Source: Penium margaritaceum
Taxonomy: Eukaryota; Streptophyta; Zygnematophyceae; Desmidiales; Peniaceae
Direction of reading: 5' to 3'
Assembly (NCBI GenBank): GCA_023375785.1
Contig: SZWC01002441.1
Coordinates: 53,232-117,231, forward strand
DNA: 64,000 bases
Shown here: positions 1 through 10,040 of the stretch, piece after piece
How positions within the stretch are numbered: the first letter of the stretch is position 1
Layout of the letters: the number at the start of each line of letters is the position of its first letter
Position numbers and translations under genes: made by a program
The notes under the pieces: model-generated
The model's database searches: none
The model's input: only the letters and a program-made list of their open reading frames with translations
Told to the model about the DNA's origin: nothing

Positions 1-230
1 CTATAGATATAGATATAGATATAGATATAGATATAAATATAGATGTAGATGTAGATATAGATATAGATATAGATATAGATACAGATACAGATACAGATAT
101 AGATATAGATATAGATATAGATATATAGACATAGATATAGATATAGATATAGATATAGATATAGATATAGATATAGATATAAATATGAATGTAGATGTAG
201 ATACAGATTTAGATATGTATATAGAAAGGA
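1..230. repeat. ATAGAT hexamer microsatellite
   Basis: The stretch is almost pure ATAGAT repeat with a few unit variants (ATAAAT, GTAGAT, ACAGAT). It starts at the window edge, so its true length is unknown. The variants cluster near positions 35-55, 80-100 and 180-215, as expected of an old, slipping microsatellite. Confidence 0.95.
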
Positions 231-442
231 ATTTTGTTATTTATGTTTTCACTCCACATTTTCTCAATTTTCAATGTAATCATCATGATTTCAACCTTTG
301 CACAATTCTATTTAATTTACTACATTTTCAATTAAATTCATGAATTCAATCATGATTTTGAATTTTTAGAAATAAAATAAATTTTATTCAAGCCTCGAAT
401 GATGATTAAACTATGTATTACACGTTTTATGCATGAAAGAGA
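231..442. other. AT-rich non-coding stretch
   Basis: AT-rich DNA with short T and A runs. I see no coding frame, RNA gene or element end in it. Confidence 0.6.
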
Positions 443-485
443 TTTGTATGTTTGGCGCGGGCTCCGCCCGCGCCAAACATACAAA
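443..485. repeat. Perfect GC-rich hairpin 1
   Basis: A 20-bp left arm (443-462) and its exact reverse complement (466-485) are separated by a 3-nt loop TCC. The inner stem is GC-rich (GGCGCGGGC / GCCCGCGCC). It lies in AT-rich DNA with no coding frame. It is not followed by a T run that would suggest a Pol III terminator. Confidence 0.9.
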
Positions 486-685
486 ACCCTAAATCGAACT
501 AGGGGGTTTGCGTGACAAAAAAAAAACAAAGTGGTCATCGCTCCCTCGCGATCGAGCGAAAACGCCCTTCTTTCTTTTTCGATAATGTTTTTCAAACGCA
601 AACCTATGACTTTAACACGCAAACCACATTCAAACCATATCCCTAATTACATTAAAGGTTTTAGGGTTTTATTTTTGCGCGGGCT

Positions 686-719
686 CCTGCTGGGCCCCGC
701 GGTAGCGGGGCCCAGCAGG
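686..719. repeat. Perfect GC-rich hairpin 2
   Basis: Left arm CCTGCTGGGCCCCGC (686-700), loop GGTA, right arm 705-719 is its exact reverse complement. It is the second of three such structures within 400 bp. The sequence just upstream of the arm (GCGCGGGCTCC) resembles the stem of hairpin 1. Confidence 0.9.
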
Positions 720-777
720 TTCCCTTTCAACGCATGGGGAGTCTCGAACTCCCCTCAAACTCTAAACAAACCTACCC

Positions 778-825
778 CCGCTAGTATCACAAACCCTTCA
801 ATGAAAGGGTTTGTGATACTAGCGG
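778..825. repeat. Perfect hairpin 3
   Basis: A 21-bp left arm (778-798) is the exact reverse complement of 805-825, with a 6-nt loop CAATGA. The stem is of mixed composition. A weaker inverted repeat follows at about 830-866. Confidence 0.9.
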
Positions 826-1358
826 AGGGCGCCGCATACCATGCGTCCTCAGCGCATGGCATGTGGTCTCGCCATGCATTTTCGTTTTTCTTTGTTACTA
901 GCGTGGCGGTAACGGTGGCCGATGGGTAGTTAGGTTATTTCTCGCTCGACGACGGGCGAATGAGTTTTATATTTCTACTATTCGGGTATATGGTGACCGA
1001 ACCCTTGTTTTTTTTGTATTTTGTACCTTCCGCCAACCTGTGTCGGAGGCTCGGTTGATTCTTTCTGACAGGATTCAGGTTTGGCCTACAAGTGTATCCA
1101 CCGCGCTTTTTCCAGTGTATCTTGTCGTGGAGGTCGAGGCGCGCATGTGTCTCCACTACATGATGTCACAAAAAAAAACTCGAATCGACTCGATACAGCT
1201 TATTGAATCAATACATGTATGAAGCACTGGCGAGATGTCGCAAAAGCGTCGCACGGCCACTGCTGGCCCCCGATTGCTTAGCGAAAGAACTGTTACTAGC
1301 TCGACATGTCACCTCCACTGCCAATTCGACGCGTGGTTGTGAGATACCCCAATCATAT

Positions 1359-2045
1359 GTGCTTCGCTCTCTTTTGACTTCCGGAAGTGAAACTAAGCAC
1401 GCTTCCGCTGCAACGTGCAACACGTAGCATATCGTGCAGGAAAAAGACAATTCCGTACACCATGTAAGACAGACTGCCGGCTAGTGAACGGCCGGTGGCC
1501 CAATAAAACAAAATGCATAGGAACGCATCATCTATCGGCAGTCGCTGTCGAACCGACTATGGTGGTTTCCACACGAAGTTGTCAAAATACCTGACAACTC
1601 GTGAAAACCAACGAGGGTTGACAACCGGGTAGCCGCAGTCGCAGTCAGTCCATGTCAAACTTTTGTGCAAAACAGTTTAAATTCTTTGTCCGAAAGATCG
1701 GCGATCGACACGTCCCTGTGCAGCTGTGAACTCGATTTGCTGAAATTCGAAAAATAGTCTGGTTTCTGTGACTGCGACGTCGATCGCGTCTGCGAATTTC
1801 TTCGCAAACAAAAAAATTCATGTGCGACGTCAGTTGCGAATGCCCGAACTCACACTCGACGGTGACTGCGGATGCGTGAAAGGACGACGTGTTCCGAACG
1901 ACTGAAAGTTGTCAAGGTCATCCATGTACACGTATGATGACAGCTGTTTCCACAACCCTCAACATCCACAACCACATGGTTTACCACACTGGACGCCGAA
2001 GCGCGCTTAGTTTCACTTCGCGGAAGTCAAAAGAGAGCGAAGCAC
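1359..2045. repeat. 47/48-bp inverted repeat pair with 592-bp spacer
   Basis: Positions 1359-1405 are the reverse complement of 1998-2045 apart from one substitution and one small indel in the middle and one further mismatch near an end. The shared core includes GCTTCGCTCTCTTTTGACTT. Similarity stops abruptly outside both arms. The layout (arms facing each other, non-coding spacer) resembles terminal inverted repeats of a small non-autonomous DNA element, but I cannot see a target duplication at the outer edges. Confidence 0.7.
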
Positions 2046-2138
2046 CGATCGAGTCAATTCATCCCTCATAGTCCGACAAAACTTGGAGTGGAGGACATCG
2101 TTGCGCGCGACCTTCACGATGAAAACCTGCTTCTTCGA

Positions 2139-2184
2139 CTTCAAAACATGATGTTAGCGCCAGCGCTCACATCATGTTTTGAAG
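2139..2184. repeat. Near-perfect hairpin 4
   Basis: The outer stem is 16 bp (2139-2154 with 2169-2184, all paired). After one mismatched pair the stem continues for 5 bp (AGCGC with GCGCT) to a 2-nt loop. The whole 46-bp block is therefore almost a perfect palindrome. Confidence 0.85.
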
Positions 2185-2370
2185 CTGAAAGGCCTGTTTG
2201 ACACCGCCCAATACAAAAAAACATGTTCCGGAACCACGCACTTGTTTCAGCTCTCTACGTCGCTCCAATTCAGAACTTGCAAGGATTGTATGTCCACGTC
2301 CAAACATGGGTAGTTCAATTTTTTGGGTGACAAAGTACGGGGGATTAGCAAGTCGGGCGACTTTCTACCT

Positions 2371-2490
2371 CGCCCCCATTCTTGCTCGACCATGTCTGGG
2401 ACGCCCCCATTCTGAGAAAAATGTCTAGGTCTCCCCCATTCCGAAAAGTCATAACCAGGTCGCCCACACTTTTCGAGCTCCGGGGAAGCA
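2371..2490. repeat. 30-bp degenerate tandem array, left of Copia-1
   Basis: Four units start with CGCCCCCATT or a close variant at 2371, 2402, 2431 and 2461, giving a period of 29-31 bp. The same unit in the opposite sense makes a larger array at 13513-13800 on the other side of Copia-1. On the minus strand the array can be read as a degenerate 10-residue repeat, but no supported gene surrounds it. Confidence 0.75.
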
Positions 2491-2825
2491 TGGCAACAAT
2501 GCCCAGTACGGATGAAATATTATCGACGTCTTGCCTCCACTGTAAAAAGTGGGGGCAACGTGACGATAAATTTTGTATCACACATTGCTAAAAATCAATT
2601 TCAATATAATCGAACCGTACATCGTTCTTGACACTTTGTCCACCATGTCCGCCTTCCAGAGTTGCTCACATCTTTGTCCTCGACTTTTGCATGTTACGTG
2701 TTTGGCTTTGTATAAATATATTGTAATCTCATTTGGCATGTGTTACAACGAATACGTCGACCATACTACATTATTAAGCTTCCTTCGCATTTCCTGGCGA
2801 GGACATGGAAGATAGCGTGATGGAC

Positions 2826-2863
2826 GTGCGAGCATGGACAGCGAAAGCTGCCCATGCTCGTAC
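2826..2863. repeat. Hairpin 5 with GAAA loop
   Basis: Arms of 17 bp (2826-2842 and 2847-2863) pair at 15 of 17 positions, around a GAAA tetraloop. It lies in non-coding DNA. Confidence 0.8.
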
Positions 2864-3247
2864 ATACATCCCGTTGTTTCGAGAATTCTCTTTCAAACAC
2901 GACCCTGGAAGTCATCGATTCGAGCCAGTCTAGGGACGCGTCCGGTTTGAAAACAGACCATCGAGGACGCGAACTAATAAAGAACTTTCCAGCCGGAAAA
3001 AGAAACAAAAAACATCTCAGACGGCTACCTCAACCGTCTACGAGCGAAAACAACGGTATTATGTAACGAAAAAAAATCTTTGAATACCCACGAGCGAGAT
3101 TTTTCATGCGTGAAGCATTTTATGTGCATTGGACCTCAATGCTTACACACAATATCGCAACAAAATACGCCCCGACTTCGTACTGGTCAGGTTCGGGCGA
3201 ACTACGTCGGTCGATGCGTACAGAAGACCAAGTTACGTGAACACCAC

Positions 3248-3252
3248 CATCT
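3248..3252. repeat. Target-site duplication of Copia-1, left copy
   Basis: CATCT directly abuts the 5' LTR. The identical CATCT follows the 3' LTR at 12297-12301. The pair fixes the element's ends and shows a simple insertion. Confidence 0.9.
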
Positions 3253-3884
3253 TGTTGAAGTTCGTTGGCCACTCATAACTCTATGCCCTCTTGCTTCCCA
3301 CACTCTCCACACACTCATGTACAGATTGAGTGACAATGGCACTGCCTGGGGAGATGGCTGACACAACCAACCTGACTGAAGCCGTCAACGCCCTCAAGCT
3401 GTTGCTGGACCCAGGAGTGCTTTCTGGCACCAATGTTACCATTGCATGACTCTCCATGATTCTCTATGACTCTCTGTGTGATGCGGTAGATGCTAGGGCC
3501 GTACACTCGCACTGACATGTTCCTGCATCATTTTATCTTGCCTTGCGTGTGGATGGGGGAGCTGCTTATCTCCCGGGTGCTGATCCTTAGGGGGCCACCG
3601 TGCCGGTCTTGACCGTGCATCGGTGAGTAGCCGCCCTCGGCTATTCCGAGAGGTCGGGCTCGACCCCCGGGTGGCGGCACTTACTCACCCGAGTTCGACG
3701 CTCGTGGTGAGTGAGTGCTCACCGGTACATGTCTCGCTCGCTCCCCCTTTGCCTCTTTGTCTTGGTTAAGTGTGGATTCTTGCAAGCAAGTTACCGCATC
3801 CATGGCGTCTCTCGCTCAATGTGACTGGATGCATTCACCCAAAACACCACACATGGGCTAGCAATGTAACTTCCTAGCAACTAC
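3253..3884 (+). repeat. Copia-1 5' LTR
   Basis: It starts TGTTGAAGTTCG and ends just before the primer-binding site. It matches 11664-12296 along its whole length. No internal genes. Confidence 0.95.
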
Positions 3885-3896
3885 TGGTATCAGAGC
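3885..3896 (+). other. Copia-1 primer-binding site
   Basis: TGGTATCAGAGC is complementary to the 3' end of plant initiator-methionine tRNA and follows the 5' LTR without a gap. This is the usual minus-strand priming site of plant Copia and many Gypsy elements. Confidence 0.93.
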
Positions 3897-6264
3897 AGTG
3901 AGACTTATTTCTCACCGCTCTGCGGTCCTGGTCTGTGGAGTTTCCGCAGTCCACGTCTCCTGTGGTCCACGCATCACCGCAGCTAATCTCGCAGCTGCTC
4001 ACGGTCTCCACCTTCTACCTACCCGCAGCAGTAGTCTCAGCTGCTCCCCAATCTACCGAGGCTGTCTCCATCTCTCGGGGCCTTACGAGTACCCTCTCCC
4101 CCACTCGCACACGCTCGGGAACTCTCATTGCCGCAAGCTGCCGGCGCTTCTTCCCGACCCCCCACAAGTGGACTGACTGCTCCACCACCATTCTGCGGAG
4201 CCACTCTTGGCTGACCCATCAACCATCCGCGGTGCTTGAGCAGATCTGCCGCGTTCTCTCCAAGCTCTGTGAGCTGCCACCCGGCTGCCGCGCTCTCCTC
4301 GCAGCTGCTCTTGGCTGCCCCTCACGGTCGTCTGTGGTCTTGAGCGTGTTCGTCGCGTTCCTCTCGTGCTGTGAACTGCCATTCTCCTTGGCATCCGTAC
4401 ACCACCCGGTTGTATCACCTGTCTCTACAGCCGTTCTTGGCTTCCATCCGTGGTACTTGAACGCATCTTCTATCTTCTTCTTGTTCACAGCACTCTCTCG
4501 CTGCGATCTGCTTCTCTTTCGCGCACCCTCTCTCACCCACTGTCGCTCGTCGCAGCCCACTACTGCCTCGGGTACTCGTGGGGCGTGTACGCCTCTCTCG
4601 GCTTACAATCCCCCAGCGTCTCGCTGCATTGCACACCTGGACCACCCGTTTCTGGTGGCTGCCTCTCTCTGCTTCTGCTGATACGTGTTTCTTCTGGCTG
4701 CGCTCAGACTCTCCTTTGCAGTTTAGCTCCGTCTGTAGCTGCAGCAGTCACCCTGGATTCGCCACTACTCGGCGGTCCCACTGACGAAGAGCTCGACTCT
4801 CCTCGGGCTGCCACACGCCACTCTGACGACGGGTGGGAGGACCCAAGAGACCATGACCCTCCTACACCCCTAGACCACGACACACACCTCTGGTTTTGCA
4901 TGCTCGACTCTGACTACTGGCAAGGGGATCGACACAGAGAAGCAGCTGAGCGTGAGGAAGAAATCGACCGACAAGTGTACACTATGGACGATCTACCACC
5001 GTCCCCTCCTCGCCCTCCAACCATGCAACCCGCAGCCGGCACTCCACCATTCTCATCTACATCCACTTCCAACACCGCTGCCGATCCATCTNTGTACGCC
5101 TCTCTCGGCTTACAATCCCCCAGCGTCTCGCTGCATTGCACACCTGGACCACCCGTTTCTGGTGGCTGCCTCTCTCTGCTTCTGCTGATACGTGTTTCTT
5201 CTGGCTGCGCTCAGACTCTCCTTTGCAGTTTAGCTCCGTCTGTAGCTGCAGCAGTCACCCTGGATTCGCCACTACTCGGCGGTCCCACTGACGAAGAGCT
5301 CGACTCTCCTCGGGCTGCCACACGCCACTCTGACGACGGGTGGGAGGACCCAAGAGACCATGACCCTCCTACACCCCTAGACCACGACACACACCTCTGG
5401 TTTTGCATGCTCGACTCTGACTACTGGCAAGGGGATCGACACAGAGAAGCAGCTGAGCGTGAGGAAGAAATCGACCGACAAGTGTACACTATGGACGATC
5501 TACCACCGTCCCCTCCTCGCCCTCCAACCATGCAACCCGCAGCCGGCACTCCACCATTCTCATCTACATCCACTTCCAACACCGCTGCCGATCCATCTCC
5601 CTCTGCTGCTACATGTGCTGGACCGTCTCCAACCCCCGAGGTACCGGGCGTCATCCTTGTGCTTCCTGTGCACACTGATTCCATCGGCCTTGCAAGGGCC
5701 GTTCTAGATGGAGCAGGCGGCAGCAACCTTTGCTTCAACTGCCCGTGCTTGCAGGGCTCCCACCCAGACTGTAGTAGGTCGTGCGTCAGACGCATACGCC
5801 CACGCAGCAGCCTCATTCACCCTGCTTGCAGCAGTTGCAGCCAACATAGTCACCCAGGTCACAGCAGCCGCATCCTCTGTTGCAACTGCAGCCTCATCAG
5901 CTGCTGACGCCACTGCAGCAGCCGTCGGCTCCATCCGTGCCTCCACTGCAGCAGCTGTCTTATCTCCCATAGGGGCTCCACGAGAACTAACTCCACACAT
6001 CACCACAGGAGTCCTTGTGGCATCTGCATCTGCAGCTGTGGCCGGAGCCATTGTCATCGGCCTTCTGTGCCTGACCGTGGCGGTTGCAGGGTGGGTGGCA
6101 GTGCTCTTCTCCTCGGCAGCAGCTGTGGTGGCTCCTCTCTTCGCCCTGCTGCCCCGTCACTACATCGGTGAGACCATCTCTCACTTTGACCTCTCTCTCT
6201 TCTCACTCTCCCTCCTCGCTCATCAGAGTTCTACTCTCCCTCCTTATACTCTCACTCTCCCATC
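3897..6264 (+). other. Copia-1 long leader with open frames
   Basis: About 2.4 kb separates the primer site from gag, or about 1.9 kb if the 506-bp duplication is an artefact. It is C/T-rich and carries long open frames rich in Ser, Pro, Leu and Ala. The last part (about 5710-6180) encodes an Ala-rich stretch with two hydrophobic segments near 5995-6165 that resemble membrane spans. No known domain is recognisable. It could be an extra element-specific frame or a chance result of biased composition. Confidence 0.5.
4586..5598 (+). repeat. 506-bp perfect direct duplication around an N
   Basis: Positions 4586-5091 recur identically at 5093-5598 with one undetermined base (N, 5092) between them. 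Identity over 506 bp is unlike the other repeats here, and the junction N is the mark of a gap-closing or scaffolding join. Probably an assembly duplication rather than biology. Confidence 0.85.
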
Positions 6265-7520
6265 ATGCCTAGACCAGAAGATAAGCTAGAGGCCCTTCAG
6301 GCAGCCCTTAGTGAGGCCCATGCTGAGCGCCAAAAAGCGCAGGATGAACTTGAGCGTGAACGCGAAGCGCAACAGGAGCTAGCCGCCTCAGTAGCTGCAT
6401 TAGTGTTTGAACTTCTCCGCTCTATCCCAGGCTTTGCTGCGGTCCTTCCCACTGACAAATCAGGGTCCACAAACTCATCTGCACCGGCGGGTGGTGGTAC
6501 TGCCAATGCGTCCTCTTCCTCTTCCACCTCTGGGGCAGTCTCTGCTGGTGCTCTCCCAACAGCGCGTCAGAAGGATTTCGAGACACCGCCACCTCACTTC
6601 ACCTCAAAGCTCACCTTCACTTCCTGGGAGACACGCTTCAATGCGTGGGCTCAGGGTGAACTTCTGTGGGAGTACTACTCGCCCGCCAAGCTGCCATTTG
6701 TTCCCCAACCAGCAGAGGCTGCCCGTGCGGTACGGGCGCTCATCAACGCCGGTCCCGAGTATCTTCTGGATGACATCGGTACGTACAATACCGACCCCAT
6801 CCGAGGAACTACTGCAGACCCTGTGGGTGCTTATGCACTCATCCGCCGCCGCAAGACTGTCACTGGGCATGCTGCACAGAGTACTCTCACCGTGCAGTTC
6901 AATACCTTGCAGATGAGGGCGGACGAGATTGCAGATGAGTATTGGGCGCGCAGTCTGCGCCTGTTGAGGGACCTTGGCAAAGCTGCCCCAGGTCCTCTCT
7001 CTGCTTGTCTCTCTATTGTCGCTGGCCTCATCCCTGAGCTGTCTGATCTGTATCTTCATGTCTCCTAGGCAGAGTTTGAGCGCCTTGCATCTGCACCTGT
7101 CCCTGCTGATGCACCACCTGGAATTGGACCTCTATTTGACTTCACTGCTGCACGTCTCACTGACTGGTGGAACTCCCTCCAGAACAAACGCATGCATCGC
7201 GCCGCCATCGCAGCAGTCACCACTTCTTCCCCCCCCGCTTCTACTACAGCCTCTCATGCTATCTCCTCCTCTCAGGCCTCTGTGCACTCCACTCAGGGTG
7301 CCTCCCGTGGCGGGGGCGGTGGCTCTGGTCGTGGCGGCGGCCATGGCGGTAGAGGGCGTGGGGGTGGACGTGGTGCCAAGAACGCTGGCTCGCCCGTTGC
7401 TGATGTCACCTGCTGGAATTGTGGTGCTACTGGTCACTCTGCGCCCAAATGTCCTGCCCCCCGTGATGACGTGCGACTTGCCTCCTCCATGCGTGCTCAT
7501 TGGGCGCGCATCGGTGTTAC
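6265..7520 (+). pseudogene. gag: Copia-1 gag region
   Basis: The likely start is the ATG at 6265, opening MPRPEDKLEALQAALSEAHA, a predicted coiled coil rich in Glu, Lys and Ala. A gag core of the Copia (UBN2) kind follows at about 6590-7180. Next comes a Gly/Arg-rich segment at about 7306-7380 and one CCHC zinc knuckle, CWNCGATGHSAPKC, at 7411-7452. Gag forms the particle and the knuckle binds RNA. The order and spacing match Copia elements. It belongs to an element that is broken overall. Confidence 0.85.
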
Positions 7521-8039
7521 ACCATCCTCTGCCGCAGCCGCCGTGACCGTCTCGTCATCCTCTTCATCTTCATCTGCCTCAGCCCTGACTACAACGCTCG
7601 CTCCTCTTCAACAACCGACGCCTGCCTCCAGCTCTTGGGGCTGGGTGCCACCACCGACTGGTCCTTACTACGGGCCCCCTTCCTCTCACTACTCTGTCCC
7701 TCATTGGGCTCGTGATGACGGCTGCTCCTCTGATCACTCTTCTGAAAGTTCCTGTGATCGCCGGGACGAGGAGCGCAACCTTGAGCGCCGTCTGGCCGAG
7801 CTTCTTCACCTTCGCTCTCAGGGAGGTGAGAGTGTGGGTGGCCAACCCCTTGTGTTGTCCTGTGAGTCTGACGCTACGCTCCGTGGCTCTGCCTCTGGTG
7901 GTGTACAAGGGGATTGGCCTGATGATCGTGCTTGGATTGAGGAGTGGCAGTCTCACACGTTCCCCTCGCGCCTTGGTCATCCATCTTCTTCCTCTCTCCA
8001 TGGCACTGTTGCTGTCTGTTTGGTCTTGCCCTCCACTCG

Positions 8040-8320
8040 TGCCTCACCCGGCCTCTGGATCATTGATTCCGGGGCCACCCATCACATGACCTCTTGTCGC
8101 TCCTCCTTCGTGTCCCTCGGACCTGTTCAGTCTGTGCGCTCTGTCCGAACTGGCTCGGGACAGCTTCTACCTGTTCAAGGTGTTGGTGTTGTCCGTTTCG
8201 TTGGTCCCGGGGGCACTGTTTACCTCCCTGACGTCTTGTACGTTCCTGACCTTGAAGTCAGCCTTCTCTCTGTGACCACCCTTGACGATCAGGGCATGGA
8301 TTTCTCGTCCAACCGCGGTC
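8040..8320 (+). pseudogene. Copia-1 protease
   Basis: An aspartic protease domain follows the gag-linked Ser-rich segment. The active-site region reads WIIDSGATHHMT, the Copia form of the DSG motif, followed by the usual Val/Gly-rich beta strands (LPVQGVGVVRFVG). In this family it processes the Gag-Pol polyprotein inside the particle. Confidence 0.85.
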
Positions 8321-8454
8321 TTGCCTCCATCTCTCTCCGTTCCTCTGGTCGTGTTGTCCTGCGTGGTGTGCGCTGTGATCGCCTGTTCCGAGTTCCGCTC
8401 ATGTTGCCCTCACCTTCCGCTGCATCTGCCTTTATTCACGTCGCTCCCTCGCTG

Positions 8455-9360
8455 TCTCCTGACCATGTTGATCTCCTGCATCGTCGCCTCTGTCACATTC
8501 ACACTGCCGCGATCTAGCGCCTTCTTCGTCTTCAGCCTGCACATGGCCTTGATCCCGCCTCGTTCTCTCCTCCTTGCACGTCCACTTGTCTTGATTGCGC
8601 CGCTGGCAAGATGCACCGCTCCCCCTTCTCCACCTCTGAGTCCACAACTTCGCACCCTCTTGACCTGGTGCATGCCGACGTCATGGGTCCCTTGCCCCAG
8701 GATTTCCTGGGTGGCATTGGTCGTTAGGTGATGTGTCTCACTGATGACTTCTCGCGTTACCGCTGGGTGTTTGCCCTGCAGCACAAGAGTGATGTCACTG
8801 ACGTCCTTGAGTCCTGGCTCCCTCAGGCCGAACACGCATGTCAACGCTCCTTGCGCGTGTTCCGCAGTGACCGTGGCGGTGAGTTCTATGGCCCCACGTC
8901 TCGCTTTCTTGAGTCTCGCGGGGTCCGTCTTGAGTCCACCGCTCCGTACACAGCCCAACAAAATGGTGTGTCTGAACGCTGGAATTGCACTCTCGCTGAC
9001 GGTGTTCGTTCCCTGCTCTCCGCCTCTGGTCAGTCACCTCTCTTCGCATTTGAAGCTATGTCTTACATGACTTGGGTCTGGAACCGCATCTCGCATTGGC
9101 CCCTTTCCCACACTATCACTCCCTTTGAACGATGGATTGGCCAGCGCGCTGACCTTCGTCTAGCCCGCGTCTGGGGCTGCCTTGGTTCCGTCTGGGTACC
9201 CTCCGACCAACATGACGATAAGCTGTCTCCTCGTGGTCGCCTTTGCATCTTTCTTGGCGTCTCTCCCTTCTCCAAAGCATGGTGCTTCTGGGATCCTTCC
9301 CGTTGCCGTCTCGTTAAGTCTTGTGACGCCCTGTTCTTTGAGCATCTGTTTTAACGTGAC
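8455..9360 (+). pseudogene. Copia-1 integrase
   Basis: A GAG-pre-integrase zinc-binding segment (LLHRRLCHIH) comes first. The rve core follows, with the first catalytic Asp in the DDFSRYRWVF region, the second in FRSDRGGEFYG and the Glu in QQNGVSERWN. The C-terminal part runs to about 9350. Integrase joins the cDNA to target DNA. Its position before reverse transcriptase defines a Copia element. Confidence 0.88.
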
Positions 9361-9499
9361 GCTCCCCGCTTCGGTGGGTCCCTCACTCCGCCCTTTCGGG
9401 GTGGGGGTGGTGGTTCTCTGTCCTCTGGGCTGGCTATTCCCCCCTCGGTACGTCCCTCGGTTCCCCCTGTCTCCCCTTCTGCTGATCAGGGCTCTCCAT

Positions 9500-10040
9500 T
9501 GTCTTCTTCCCCCTCCGAGGCTTCCTCACCCTCCACGGGTCCCTTGGCCTCGACCAGCACCTCGAGCGCCCCTATCGGCTCCCCTACCGGCTCCTCCTCC
9601 TCTCCTACTCTTGGCCCCGCCTCGGAGCCCCCTGTCCCCTCGGAGCTCCCTGTCGCCTTGGAGCCACCTCCTGTCTCGTCCACTCCATCTGGTTCGCCTT
9701 GCGCCGTTGTGCCCTCCTCTTCTACGCGCATTCTGTCCATTCCCCCAGTCTCACCTTACACGCGCGGTGGCCGCCTCAGGGCTCTCCCCTCTCAGTCTCA
9801 CCCGGTCGTCTCTGGTGACCCTGGCCTTCGTGCCCTTGGTCTCACTGCCTCTGGCCTGTCTGCAGCCGCGTCTGTTGTCCATCTCAGTACCGCACTTGGC
9901 TACTCTCTTGTCGAACAAGAGTTTCACTCCGCGGTGACCTCTTCTGTTGCCGGGTACGTTGCCGCATGTTTTGCGGCCGCCGGCCTCTCACCCCTCTCTC
10001 CCGAGCCGCAGACTGTTCAGGCAGCTCGTACCGCTTCTGA
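9500..10040 (+). pseudogene. Copia-1 integrase-RT linker
   Basis: A Ser/Pro/Thr-rich, low-complexity linker connects integrase with reverse transcriptase. Such linkers are usual in Copia polyproteins. I see no domain in it. Confidence 0.6.

Larger units (their letters stand above)
826..3247. other. Non-coding flank left of Copia-1
   Basis: About 2.4 kb with only short, unsupported open frames. It holds an inverted repeat pair, two hairpins and the 30-bp array listed separately, plus small stem-loops near 1565-1625, 1768-1850 and 3018-3038. I recognise no domain, transposase or RNA gene. It may be remains of an old non-autonomous element, but no ends or target duplication could be fixed. Confidence 0.5.

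Noticed and set aside
480-672. Interstitial plant telomere repeats (CCCTAAA / TTTAGGG)
   Set aside because: Only single units occur (near 487 and 661), not an array.
531-929. A 132-residue frame near the window start
   Set aside because: It spans two perfect hairpins and AT-rich DNA, has no recognisable domain and no coding-like composition.
2371-2490. CRISPR-like array
   Set aside because: Units are degenerate, contiguous and without unique spacers, and the sequence is eukaryotic.
3935-5907. Long Ser/Pro/Leu frames in the Copia-1 leader as host genes
   Set aside because: They lie between the LTR and gag of Copia-1 and part of their length comes from the duplicated 506-bp block. I kept them only as a leader observation.
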